Below, piece by piece: positions 1 through 7,121 of a DNA stretch of 7,121 bases. The position numbers were made by a program, and so were the translations under genes. Where the stretch lies: assembly GCA_003242525.1 (NCBI GenBank), contig QGUU01000126.1, forward strand, positions 1 to 7,121, given 5' to 3'. Within the stretch, counting starts at the first letter, position 1. The number at the start of each line of letters is the position of its first letter. The notes under the pieces are model-generated. The model did not search any database and was not told the DNA's origin. It saw only the letters and a list, made by a program, of their open reading frames with translations. The DNA comes from Pseudomonadota bacterium (GTDB lineage: Bacteria > Pseudomonadota > Alphaproteobacteria > Rhizobiales > Rhizobiaceae).

Positions 1-19
1 GGATTTGTATAAAAGACAG
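1..19. other. Untrimmed Tn5/Nextera mosaic-end adapter (assembly artefact)
   Basis: These bases match the 19-bp hyperactive Tn5 mosaic end AGATGTGTATAAGAGACAG at 16 of 19 positions without gaps; the mismatches are at positions 1, 5 and 13. The match to the natural IS50 outside and inside ends is clearly poorer (about 6 mismatches each), which points to a library adapter rather than a real transposon. Recognisable urocanase sequence (GLIMFG...) begins directly after the last adapter base, and the only in-frame stop of the gene (TAA at 10-12) lies inside this stretch. The window therefore starts at a physical contig end, and genomic sequence begins at about base 20. Confidence 0.88.
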
Positions 20-1320
20 GGCTGATAATGTTCGGCCCAATGACGGCCGGCTCCTGGATCTATATCGGCAGCCAGGGCATTGTGCAGGGCACCTACGAGA
101 CGTTTGTCGAGGCGGGGCGCCAGCACTACCACGGCGATCTCAAGGGCAGATGGATTCTTACCGCGGGTCTCGGCGGGATGGGTGGCGCGCAGCCGCTGGC
201 GGCGGTGATGGCCGGGGCCTGCTGCCTCGCCATCGAATGCAATCCCGACTCGATCGATTTCCGCCTGCGTACTCGCTATCTCGACGAAAGGGCGGACACG
301 CTGGACGAGGCGATGGCAATGATCGAGCGTTGGACCAAGGCTGGCGAAGCCAGGTCGGTAGGCCTGCTCGGCAATGCGGCGGAGATCGTTCCGGAGATGT
401 TTCGCCGTGGCATCCGACCGGACATCGTCACCGACCAGACCTCAGCGCACGATCCCGTCAACGGCTATCTGCCGAAGGGTTGGACACTCGCCGAATGGCG
501 CGAGAAACGGGCTAGCGATCCAAAGGCCGTGGAAAAGGCTGCACGCGCCTCTATGCGCGAGCATGTCGAGGCGATGGTGGCATTCTGGAACGCCGGCGTG
601 CCGACGCTCGACTATGGCAACAACATCCGACAGGTCGCCAAGGAGGAGGGGCTGGAGAATGCCTTCGCCTTCCCGGGCTTCGTGCCGGCCTATATCCGCC
701 CGCTCTTTTGCCGAGGCATCGGCCCGTTCCGCTGGGCGGCGCTCTCTGGCGATCCGGAAGATATCTACAGAACCGACGCGAAGGTGAAGGAACTGACGCC
801 GGGCAATCACCATCTGCATAAATGGCTCGACATGGCGCGAGAACGCATCGCGTTCCAGGGTCTTCCGGCTCGTATCTGCTGGGTCGGTCTGGGCGACCGC
901 CATCGTCTCGGCCTCGCCTTCAACGAGATGGTGGCCAAGGGAGAGCTGAAGGCGCCTGTAGTGATCGGCCGGGATCATCTCGATTCGGGCTCGGTTGCTT
1001 CGCCCAACCGCGAGACGGAAGCGATGCAGGACGGCTCCGATGCCGTATCCGACTGGCCGCTGCTCAACGCGCTGCTGAACACGGCTTCCGGAGCTACCTG
1101 GGTTTCGCTGCACCATGGCGGCGGGGTTGGGATGGGCTTCTCGCAGCATGCCGGCATGGTGATTGTATGCGACGGCAGCGAGGATGCGGCGCGCCGTATC
1201 GAGCGCGTGTTGTGGAATGACCCCGCAACCGGCGTCATGCGTCATGCCGATGCCGGCTACGAGATTGCCGTTCAGTGCGCAAAGGAGCATCAGCTCAATC
1301 TGCCTGGCATTCTAGGGTGA
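20..1320 (+). CDS. hutU: Urocanate hydratase (urocanase), 5'-truncated by contig end
   Basis: Cytosolic NAD+-dependent enzyme (EC 4.2.1.49) that hydrates urocanate to 4-imidazolone-5-propionate, the second step of histidine degradation. The frame encodes 430 residues from the internal ATG at 28, against about 557 for the whole protein, so roughly 125 N-terminal residues are missing. The ATG at 28 is an internal methionine of the GL(I/M)M(F/Y)G motif, not a start. Counting from it, visible motifs are [13 protein letters not shown] (6-18), the NAD-binding [10 protein letters not shown] (47-56), LGNAAE (114-119), DQTSAHD (136-142), NGYLPKGW (145-152), DYGNNIRQ (195-202), the urocanase signature [10 protein letters not shown] (276-285) and [10 protein letters not shown] (361-370). 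Cys284 (TGC at 877-879) corresponds to the catalytic Cys410 of the Pseudomonas putida enzyme. No frameshift is seen. Residue 4 is Pro where the family has an NAD-contacting Gln. No other hut gene follows, so hutU is the last hut gene on this strand here. Confidence 0.97.
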
Positions 1321-1428
1321 GCCGACCTAAGAGGCAGCAGCGTCTTTCGTGTTACTGCCACGGCGCACCCAGCCGGCGCGATGACCTGACTTTCGCCGGG
1401 ACTGAGTATCCTGCGCCCATTTGCGCGA

Positions 1429-1444
1429 CTGGACGGCTGTCCAG
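1429..1444. repeat. Small hairpin, 6-bp stem with 4-base loop
   Basis: CTGGAC (1429-1434) and GTCCAG (1439-1444) are perfect reverse complements around the loop GGCT. The stem does not extend further, and the bases after it (CGTTGTCGC) are not a T-tract, so this is not a standard intrinsic terminator. It lies 108 bases after the hutU stop and 26 bases before the stronger hairpin at 1471-1494. It could be a 3'-end stabilising structure of the hutU message or part of the downstream leader; a stem this short could also arise by chance. Confidence 0.4.
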
Positions 1445-1470
1445 CGTTGTCGCAGGCCGTTGAAAAACGC

Positions 1471-1494
1471 CATGACGGTCCCCATACCGTCATG
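1471..1494. repeat. Perfect 9-bp inverted repeat in intergenic region
   Basis: CATGACGGT (1471-1479) and ACCGTCATG (1486-1494) are exact reverse complements separated by the 6-base loop CCCCAT. CATGAC also recurs directly (1471-1476 and 1491-1496), 20 bases apart. On the + strand the stem is followed by ACAAAA, so it is not a terminator for hutU. On the - strand it is followed by GCG and then five T (complement of 1463-1467), giving a terminator-like look in the antisense direction, where no gene is seen. Alternatives are an operator for a dimeric regulator or an RNA structure in the downstream leader; the loop is complementary to the putative ribosome binding site at 1701-1706. Confidence 0.65.
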
Positions 1495-1700
1495 ACAAAA
1501 CCCGAATTGTGCCCTTCGACCGCCCGGTGCTTGCGCCGCTATCCGAGCTTGTCGGAAAGGGCTTGGCTGCTATTGTTTATTGAGAGATGGATCGCTTCTT
1601 GCAACCAGTCCCCACCAATGCAGATACAATCAGCTCGGACTCCGAACCGGGTTACAGCTTCCATGCTGCTGCCCACTCCTCCCACATGGATAGTTCCGGT

Positions 1701-1711
1701 ATGGGGCGCCA
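1701..1711 (+). promoter_or_regulatory. Putative weak ribosome binding site of the glucan synthase gene
   Basis: GGGG at 1703-1706 sits five bases before the ATG at 1712. It is a weak Shine-Dalgarno match. The in-frame stop TAG at 1691-1693 leaves no other ATG upstream, so if translation starts here this is the only purine-rich site available. A competing start is Met21 (ATG at 1772), preceded by GGTTGG (1765-1770). The bases CGGTATGGGG (1697-1706) are exactly complementary to 1480-1489 in the upstream hairpin. Confidence 0.4.
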
Positions 1712-4700
1712 ATGAACATTCAAGTCAGCCCCCGTATTACTGAAGACGCCACCGCAGCCAGGTCGGTTGGAATGCAGGAGCCCATTCGCGCCGCTTACCT
1801 GTCGGAAGACAGGCTGCGGGCGCTTGGCGAAAGCCTGGCACGCGGTGACGTGCGCGAACTGCATGGATTGCAGTCCCTCGATTTCAAGAAACGTATCCTG
1901 GAAAATGGGAGGAAGATCAGGGAGGTCTACCGCTCGATCAACGCCGCACAGGGCAAGGGGGAGGCGATAACCCCGGCGGCACAATGGCTCCTGGACAACA
2001 ACTACGTCGTCGAGGAAGCGATCTACCAGATCAAGCGCGATTTGCCGCGCCGCTTCTACGGTCAACTACCGACCATGCAGCTGGTGGACGGAACCCGTGT
2101 GCCTCGGGCGCTGGCACTTGCGTGGGCCTATGTGGCGCATTGCGACAGCTCGATTTCGGCCGGCATGTTCAAGGCCATCGTCGAAGGCTTTCAGTCGGTC
2201 GAGCCGCTGAAAATCGGCGAACTCTGGGCATTGCCTTCACTCTTGCGCTTCGTCCTGGTCGAGAATCTGCGACGACTGGCGGTTCGCGTTGCCGGTTCGC
2301 GCGACATGCGCATGATCGCCAACGAAGTCGCTGACAAGGTGCTGGCCGAACGCAAGGACGATGATGCGGCCATTCTCGCGTCCTATGCCGAACACGCCAG
2401 GGACACGACCTTCGCAACGCAGCTTCTCTACCGGCTGCGCGACGGTTCGCACAATGCCGGGAAGGCCCTCGAATGGCTTGAAATGGAACTCGAGCGTGCC
2501 GGTACCGATGCGGAAGAAATCATCCTCGCCGAGCACCGGACGTTGTCGAGCGGCAACGTCACGACGGGTAACATCATCCGTGGGCTCCGCCTCATCGACG
2601 ACATCGACTGGACGGTGTGGTTCGAGGAAGTCAGCCGCATCGACTCTCTGCTACGCGAGCGGACCAATTTTGCGGCCCTGGATTTTGCGTCGCGCGATCA
2701 GTATCGCACCGAAATCGAGGAATTGGCCAAACGGTCGGGCCAGACTGAATACGCCGTAGCCGAAAAGGCGATGGAACTGGCCGGCAGCGCGGCGCGCGCA
2801 GACGCCCATCCGGGCGAACAGGCGCAAGGGCCGGCGGCCGAAGCCGTTGACGTCGGGTTCTTCCTCGTCGGCCCGCGCCGTCCCGAACTGGAAAAGGCAA
2901 TCGGCTACAAGCCGGGCATTGCCGTGCGCGCCAAGAGAGCCTTCCGCAATACGGGCTGGCTGGGCATCGTGCTGCCAGTCTTTGCCTTGACCGCACTGCT
3001 TCTGTGGATGGCTGGCAACGCTCTCATGGCGCTCGGGCTTTCAGGCTCCGCCATTGCGCTCATGCTGCTGCTGTTTTCCGTTCCGGCAAGCGAGGGTGCG
3101 CTGGGCTTCTTCAACACGGTCGTGCTGCTATTTCTCAAGCCGACACGACTGGTGGGCTATGAATACAAGGATGGCCTTCCCGCCTCCGCCCGGACATTGG
3201 TGGTGGTCCCTTCGCTGATCGGCTCGCGCGACGACGTCGAGGAGAATATCCGCAACATCGAGGTGCACTACCTCGCCAATACGTCGGAGGAACTCTATTT
3301 CGCCCTGCTGTCGGATTGGCCCGACAGCAAGGTGGAAATCGATGCAAACGATACGGAGATACTGGAATACGCGCGTGAGCAGATCGCCAGGCTGAACGAG
3401 CGTTATCCGTCGGGAGGTCCCGTTCCGCGTTTCCACCTGCTGCACCGTCACCGGCTCTACAATCCTGCGCAGGGTTGCTGGATGGGCTGGGAGCGCAAGC
3501 GCGGAAAGCTGCACGAGCTCAATCTCCTCCTGCGCGGCGACAGCGACACCACCTTCCTGCCGCTCGATGCTCCACTGCCGGAGAATGTCGTTCACGTGAT
3601 GACTCTCGATGCCGACACGCGCACCACTCGTGACGCGATCACGCGGCTGGTCGGCAAGATGATGCATCCCCTGAACCGGCCGCAATTCGATCGCACCAAG
3701 GGCAGGGTTACGAGCGGTTACGCGATCCTTCAGCCCCGCATAACGCCTTCGCTTACGACCGGCGACGAAGCGTCGTTCTTCCAACGGGTCTTTTCGGCCA
3801 ATCGGGGGCTCGATCCCTATGTCTTCGCCGTATCGGATCTCTATCAGGACGTGTTTGGTGACGGCTCCTTCACAGGCAAGGGCCTTTATCACATCGATGC
3901 CTTCGAGACGGCGCTGAAGGGTCGCATCGAGGAAAATGCGGTGCTGAGCCATGATCTGCTGGAAGGCGCGTTGGCTCGCTCGGCCCTCGTCACGGACGTG
4001 GAACTGGTTGAAGACTACCCCACCCGCTACGCCGTGGATGCATCCCGGCAGCACCGCTGGGCGCGCGGCGACTGGCAGTTGCTTCCCTTCATCCTCGATC
4101 CGCGCTCGGGCGTTCCGGCGCTGTCGCGCTGGAAAATGGTCGACAATCTGCGACGTTCGCTGACCCCGATTTTCTGGGTGATGGCGTCGGTCGCAGGCTG
4201 GACCCTGCTGCCCTTCACGCAGGCCGCGCAATGGCAGGCGCTGCTGATCCTCTCCCTTTTCATGGCACCGACCTTCGACGTGGTGAACGCCATCATCCCC
4301 AAGAATTTGGAGGCGACGGCACGGGGTCATTTTTCCGCCTTCGCGCGCGATGCCGTGTTCGGGAGCGCTATGGTTGCGCTGAAGGTGGTGCTGATGGCGC
4401 ATGTGGCATGGATGATGGCGGATGCCATCGGGCGCACGCTCTACCGCCTGCTCATCAGCCGCAAGAACCTTCTGGAATGGCGAACCGCCTCGCAGGCGCA
4501 AAAGGGCAGCAGCAACGATCTGTCCTTCTACTACCGCCTGATGTACGGCGCGCTCCTGATAGCAATCGTGGGATTGGCGATCCCGGTCATGGTCGATTCA
4601 ACCGGGGCGTTCGTTGCCTTCTTCTTTGCCCTTTTCTGGATCGGATCGCCGGCCTTCGCCTGGCTCATAAGCCGCTCCGCCGAGACTGAGGACCGGCTGC

Positions 4701-7121
4701 ATCTGTCGCCGCAGGACATGCGGGCCCTTCGGATTGCGGCGCGCAGGACCTGGCACTACTTCGAAACCTTCGTCACCGAGGAACATCACCATCTGCCGCC
4801 GGACAACTTTCAGGAAACCCCGGCGCCGGTCGTAGCTCCGCGCACGTCTCCGACGAATGTCGGCGTCTACCTGCTTTCGGTCGTCTCGGCGCGGGACTTC
4901 GGGTGGATCAGCCTGGCGGAAGCCGTCCAGCGGATCGAGGCGACCTTATCGACGATCGAAACCCTGCCACGCGAACGCGGGCATATGTTCAACTGGTATG
5001 ACACGAAGACCCTGAAGCCGCTCCATCCGCGCTACATTTCGGCAGTAGACAGCGGCAACCTCGCTGGCCATCTTGTCACCGTGGCGGCGGCTTGCGCGGA
5101 GTGGGCCGAGGCACCTTCCGTTCATCTGCAGGGAGACTTCGAAGGGATTCTCGACGCCGTCTCGGTGCTGGACGAGTGCCTCGATGAGTTGCCTGACGAT
5201 CGCCGCCAGTTGCGGCCGCTGAGGCAAAGGTTGTCGGACCGGTTGGACGGAATGCGGCGCGCCGTCCGCACCATTCGCGCGCAGCCGGAAATGGCCTCCA
5301 TCCGCACCATCAACCTTACCGTTCTTGCTGCGGAAATCCGCAAGCTCGCGGCTGCCATCCATACGGAAGTAGGCTCGGTGCGAAGCGAGGTGATTGTCGA
5401 CTGGGCCGACCGGATAGAGGCTACCTGCGAGGCGCATATGCAGGACGCCCACAGCGACCACCAGGCTCTCCACGCATTGCGCTCGCGCCTGCTGGAACTG
5501 CGCGAGCGCGCGCGCAAATTCGCCTTCGAGATGGATTTTTCCTTTCTCATGCGGCCGGAAAGAAAGTTGCTGTCGATCGGCTACAGGGTGGAAGAACACC
5601 AGCTCGACGAGGCCTGCTACGACCTGCTTGCCTCCGAGGCCCGGCTCACCAGTCTCTTCGCCATTGCCAAGGGCGACCTGCCCACGGAGCATTGGTTCAA
5701 GCTTGGCCGGCCGATCGTCGAGATCGGCTTTCGCGGCGCACTCATGTCGTGGTCCGGCTCGATGTTCGAGTATCTGATGCCTCCTTTGGTCATGAAGGAG
5801 CCACATGGCTCGATACTCAACCAGACGAGCAATCTCGTCATCAAGCGGCAGATTCAGTATGGCCGCGAAAAGCGTGTCCCCTGGGGCATATCGGAGGCCG
5901 CCTACAATGCCCGGGACCGCGAGCTGACCTACCAGTACACCAATTTCGGCGTGCCGGGGCTCGGCCTGAAGCGTGGTCTTGGACAAAATATCGTTGTGGC
6001 GCCTTACGCCACCATTCTCGCGGCGCAATTCATGCCCCGGGAGGCGGTAGCCAACCTTCAGCGCCTTCGCGAGATTGGCGCGCTGGGGCGCTATGGCTAT
6101 TACGATGCCGTTGACTTCACACCTCAGCGCGTGCCGGAAGGCGCCAACCATGCCGTCGTGGAGAGTTACTTCGCGCACCATTCCGGCATGTCGATTGCGG
6201 CCGTGGCTGACGCCGTGTTCGAGGGTCGGTTACGTGACCGGTTCCACAGCGATCCCGTGATCGAGTCGGCCGAATTGCTTTTGCAGGAGAAGGCCCCGCG
6301 GGAAATCCCGGCCGACACCGTCCGGACCGAGGCGGAAGACAGGACTTCCAAGGACGACACGGAAATTCTCAATCCCGATACCCGGGTCATTCTCGATCCG
6401 CTTCGTGCGCTCCGCTCCACCAGTGTCATGTCGAACGGCCATTATTCGATAATGGTGACGGCGACAGGTTCGGGGTACAGCCGCTGGGGGGAGATTGCCA
6501 TCACCCGCTGGCAGCCCGATCCGACAGAAGACCGCATGGGCACCTTCATCTTCCTCCGCGATACGGAGACGGGTGAATGGTGGTCGGCTACGGCAGAGCC
6601 GCGCAGGATGCCCGGGGAAGTGACCCATACCCTGTTTTCCGACGACAAGGCGAGCTTCATCAAGACCGTCGGCAAATTACGATCCGAGGTCGAGTGCATC
6701 GTGGTGTCGGAGGGCAATGGCGAAGGCCGCCGCATCACCCTGTTCAATGATGGCGCGACGGATCGGCATATCGAGGTGACCTCTTTTGCCGAACTCGTTC
6801 TCGGGTCGGAGGCGGCGGACAACGCTCATCCGGCGTTTTCGAAGATGTTCGTGGAGACGGAAATCGCTCCCGACAACAGCGCCATCTTCGCGACTCGGCG
6901 CAAGCGCAGTGCCGGGGAGCCAGACGTGGCTCTCGCTCATTTCGTGACCGATCCTTCCAGCCTCGCCCGCGACACGGAAGCCGAAACCGACCGGCGGGCG
7001 TTCATTGGCCGGGGACGCGATATTTCACAGGCGGCTGCTTTCGATCCGGGCGCCCGGCTCGGCGGGTATGCTGGCTTCACGCTCGATCCCATCATCTCGC
7101 TGCGACGGCGGGTGCGCGTGC
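1712..7121 (+). CDS. ndvB: Cyclic beta-1,2-glucan synthase (NdvB/ChvB/Cgs type), 3'-truncated by window end
   Basis: Inner-membrane enzyme that primes, elongates and cyclises beta-1,2-glucan from UDP-glucose; the product reaches the periplasm and serves in osmotic adaptation and host interaction in rhizobia, Agrobacterium and Brucella. I see 1803 uninterrupted codons of a protein usually about 2800 residues long. Residues 1-415 are cytoplasmic, including the conserved stretch LDNNYVVEEAIYQIKRDLPRR and an Ala/Gly-rich linker near 358-385. Hydrophobic segments lie near 417-435 and 438-458, then 819-836, 840-858, 882-905, 945-964 and 966-985. Between these sets is the GT84 domain, with DADT (D633, D635, the DxD motif), VEDYPTRY (766-773) and RQHRW (779-783, the (R/Q)xxRW motif). 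EEHHHLPPDNFQE starts at 1023. The glycoamylase-like central domain (PF10091; a related domain is classed GH189 and linked to cyclisation) covers about 1270-1495, with SWSGSMFEY (E1353), WGISEAAY (E1395) and HHSGM (1489-1493). A GH94-type beta-sandwich begins near 1554-1573 (SNGHYSIM). The C-terminal phosphorylase domain that sets ring size is outside. The start is the first ATG after the in-frame TAG at 1691; Met21 (1772) is an alternative, just before the conserved IRAAYLSED. The first 20 residues look unconserved. Confidence 0.95.
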   Translation, partial: MNIQVSPRITEDATAARSVGMQEPIRAAYLSEDRLRALGESLARGDVRELHGLQSLDFKKRILENGRKIREVYRSINAAQGKGEAITPAAQWLLDNNYVVEEAIYQIKRDLPRRFYGQLPTMQLVDGTRVPRALALAWAYVAHCDSSISAGMFKAIVEGFQSVEPLKIGELWALPSLLRFVLVENLRRLAVRVAGSRDMRMIANEVADKVLAERKDDDAAILASYAEHARDTTFATQLLYRLRDGSHNAGKALEWLEMELERAGTDAEEIILAEHRTLSSGNVTTGNIIRGLRLIDDIDWTVWFEEVSRIDSLLRERTNFAALDFASRDQYRTEIEELAKRSGQTEYAVAEKAMELAGSAARADAHPGEQAQGPAAEAVDVGFFLVGPRRPELEKAIGYKPGIAVRAKRAFRNTGWLGIVLPVFALTALLLWMAGNALMALGLSGSAIALMLLLFSVPASEGALGFFNTVVLLFLKPTRLVGYEYKDGLPASARTLVVVPSLIGSRDDVEENIRNIEVHYLANTSEELYFALLSDWPDSKVEIDANDTEILEYAREQIARLNERYPSGGPVPRFHLLHRHRLYNPAQGCWMGWERKRGKLHELNLLLRGDSDTTFLPLDAPLPENVVHVMTLDADTRTTRDAITRLVGKMMHPLNRPQFDRTKGRVTSGYAILQPRITPSLTTGDEASFFQRVFSANRGLDPYVFAVSDLYQDVFGDGSFTGKGLYHIDAFETALKGRIEENAVLSHDLLEGALARSALVTDVELVEDYPTRYAVDASRQHRWARGDWQLLPFILDPRSGVPALSRWKMVDNLRRSLTPIFWVMASVAGWTLLPFTQAAQWQALLILSLFMAPTFDVVNAIIPKNLEATARGHFSAFARDAVFGSAMVALKVVLMAHVAWMMADAIGRTLYRLLISRKNLLEWRTASQAQKGSSNDLSFYYRLMYGALLIAIVGLAIPVMVDSTGAFVAFFFALFWIGSPAFAWLISRSAETEDRLHLSPQDMRALRIAARRTWHYFETFVTEEHHHLPPDNFQETPAPVVAPRTSPTNVGVYLLSVVSARDFGWISLAEAVQRIEATLSTIETLPRERGHMFNWYDTKTLKPLHPRYISAVDSGNLAGHLVTVAAACAEWAEAPSVHLQGDFEGILDAVSVLDECLDELPDDRRQLRPLRQRLSDRLDGMRRAVRTIRAQPEMASIRTINLTVLAAEIRKLAAAIHTEVGSVRSEVIVDWADRIEATCEAHMQDAHSDHQALHALRSRLLELRERARKFAFEMDFSFLMRPERKLLSIGYRVEEHQLDEACYDLLASEARLTSLFAIAKGDLPTEHWFKLGRPIVEIGFRGALMSWSGSMFEYLMPPLVMKEPHGSILNQTSNLVIKRQIQYGREKRVPWGISEAAYNARDRELTYQYTNFGVPGLGLKRGLGQNIVVAPYATILAAQFMPREAVANLQRLREIGALGRYGYYDAVDFTPQRVPEGANHAVVESYFAHHSGMSIAAVADAVFEGRLRDRFHSDPVIESAELLLQEKAPREIPADTVRTEAEDRTSKDDTEILNPDTRVILDPLRALRSTSVMSNGHYSIMVTATGSGYSRWGEIAITRWQPDPTEDRMGTFIFLRDTETGEWWSATAEPRRMPGEVTHTLFSDDKASFIKTVGKLRSEVECIVVSEGNGEGRRITLFNDGATDRHIEVTSFAELVLGSEAADNAHPAFSKMFVETEIAPDNSAIFATRRKRSAGEPDVALAHFVTDPSSLARDTEAETDRRAFIGRGRDISQAAAFDPGARLGGYAGFTLDPIISLRRRVRV

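Larger units (their letters stand above)
1321..1711. other. Intergenic region between hutU and the glucan synthase gene
   Basis: No convincing coding sequence on either strand: the short open frames (62-98 residues) resemble no protein I recognise. The gap contains two hairpins (1429-1444 and 1471-1494) and the leader of the downstream gene. I see no intrinsic terminator with a T-tract behind hutU on the + strand. A weak sigma-70-like pair, TTGTCG (1549-1554) and TATTGT (1571-1576) with a 16-base spacer, is one promoter candidate. TACAAT (1625-1630) is a good -10 box, but TTGCAA (1599-1604) is 20 bases away, which is too far. None is strong enough to list separately. A weak 6-bp inverted pair, CCGGCG (1373-1378) with CGCCGG (1394-1399), may also form a stem. 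Confidence 0.75.

Noticed and set aside
1..19. A genuine Tn5/IS50 end inserted in hutU
   Set aside because: The match is to the synthetic mosaic end rather than to either natural IS50 end, and it sits exactly at the sequence edge, as expected for library adapter.
10..30. hutU as a pseudogene (in-frame TAA at 10-12) or as a short HutU starting at ATG 28
   Set aside because: The stop lies inside the adapter remnant, and the ATG at 28 aligns with an internal methionine near residue 127 of full-length urocanase.
442..1290. 282-residue open frame on the - strand
   Set aside because: Antisense to highly conserved urocanase sequence with the catalytic signature on the + strand; a shadow frame.
1321..1400. 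Intrinsic terminator right after hutU
   Set aside because: Only weak inverted pairs (such as CCGGCG/CGCCGG with a 15-base loop) are present, and no T-tract follows on the + strand.
1447..1743. 98-residue open frame on the + strand across the intergenic region
   Set aside because: It overlaps the glucan synthase start in another frame, has no clear ribosome binding site, and encodes a Pro/Ser/Arg-rich product without recognisable similarity.
3128..4501. 457-residue open frame on the - strand
   Set aside because: It lies wholly inside the glucan synthase gene, whose + frame carries clear family motifs. The antisense product (rich in Arg, His and Gln) resembles no protein I know. Such frames are common opposite GC-rich genes.
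4946..6181. 411-residue open frame on the - strand
   Set aside because: Antisense to the central domain of the glucan synthase; same GC-rich shadow effect, no recognisable motif.

Overview
The window carries two protein genes, both on the + strand and both incomplete. It looks like a fragment of a Hyphomicrobiales (rhizobial, Brucella or Phyllobacteriaceae-like) alphaproteobacterial chromosome. The grounds are high-GC coding sequence with GC-rich third positions, an alphaproteobacterial-looking urocanase, and a giant cyclic beta-1,2-glucan synthase of the NdvB/ChvB/Cgs type. The genus cannot be fixed from the sequence alone.

Layout. Bases 1-19 are not genomic: they match the Tn5/Nextera transposase mosaic end at 16 of 19 positions, so the window starts at a contig end with untrimmed adapter. 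Bases 20-1320 hold the C-terminal ~77% of urocanate hydratase (hutU), step two of histidine degradation. Bases 1321-1711 are a non-coding gap of 391 bases with two hairpins, one of them a perfect 9-bp inverted repeat. From 1712 to the last base runs the first 1803 codons of the cyclic glucan synthase gene. That part includes the N-terminal cytoplasmic region, the GT84 glucosyltransferase between membrane segments, the central glycoamylase-like (cyclisation) domain and the start of a GH94-type beta-sandwich. The C-terminal phosphorylase domain lies beyond the window.

The two genes are not functionally linked as far as can be seen: one is catabolic and cytosolic, the other makes periplasmic osmoregulated glucans at the inner membrane. 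The spacing suggests separate transcription.

I found no undescribed multi-gene system. The points worth a second look are: (a) the adapter remnant, which creates a false in-frame stop in hutU; (b) a Gln-to-Pro change at an NAD-contact position of HutU only 18 bases from that adapter, probably an error; and (c) a possible RNA switch ahead of the glucan synthase. In (c), the 6-base loop of the perfect hairpin, plus four bases of its stem, is exactly complementary to the 10 bases containing the putative Shine-Dalgarno sequence.
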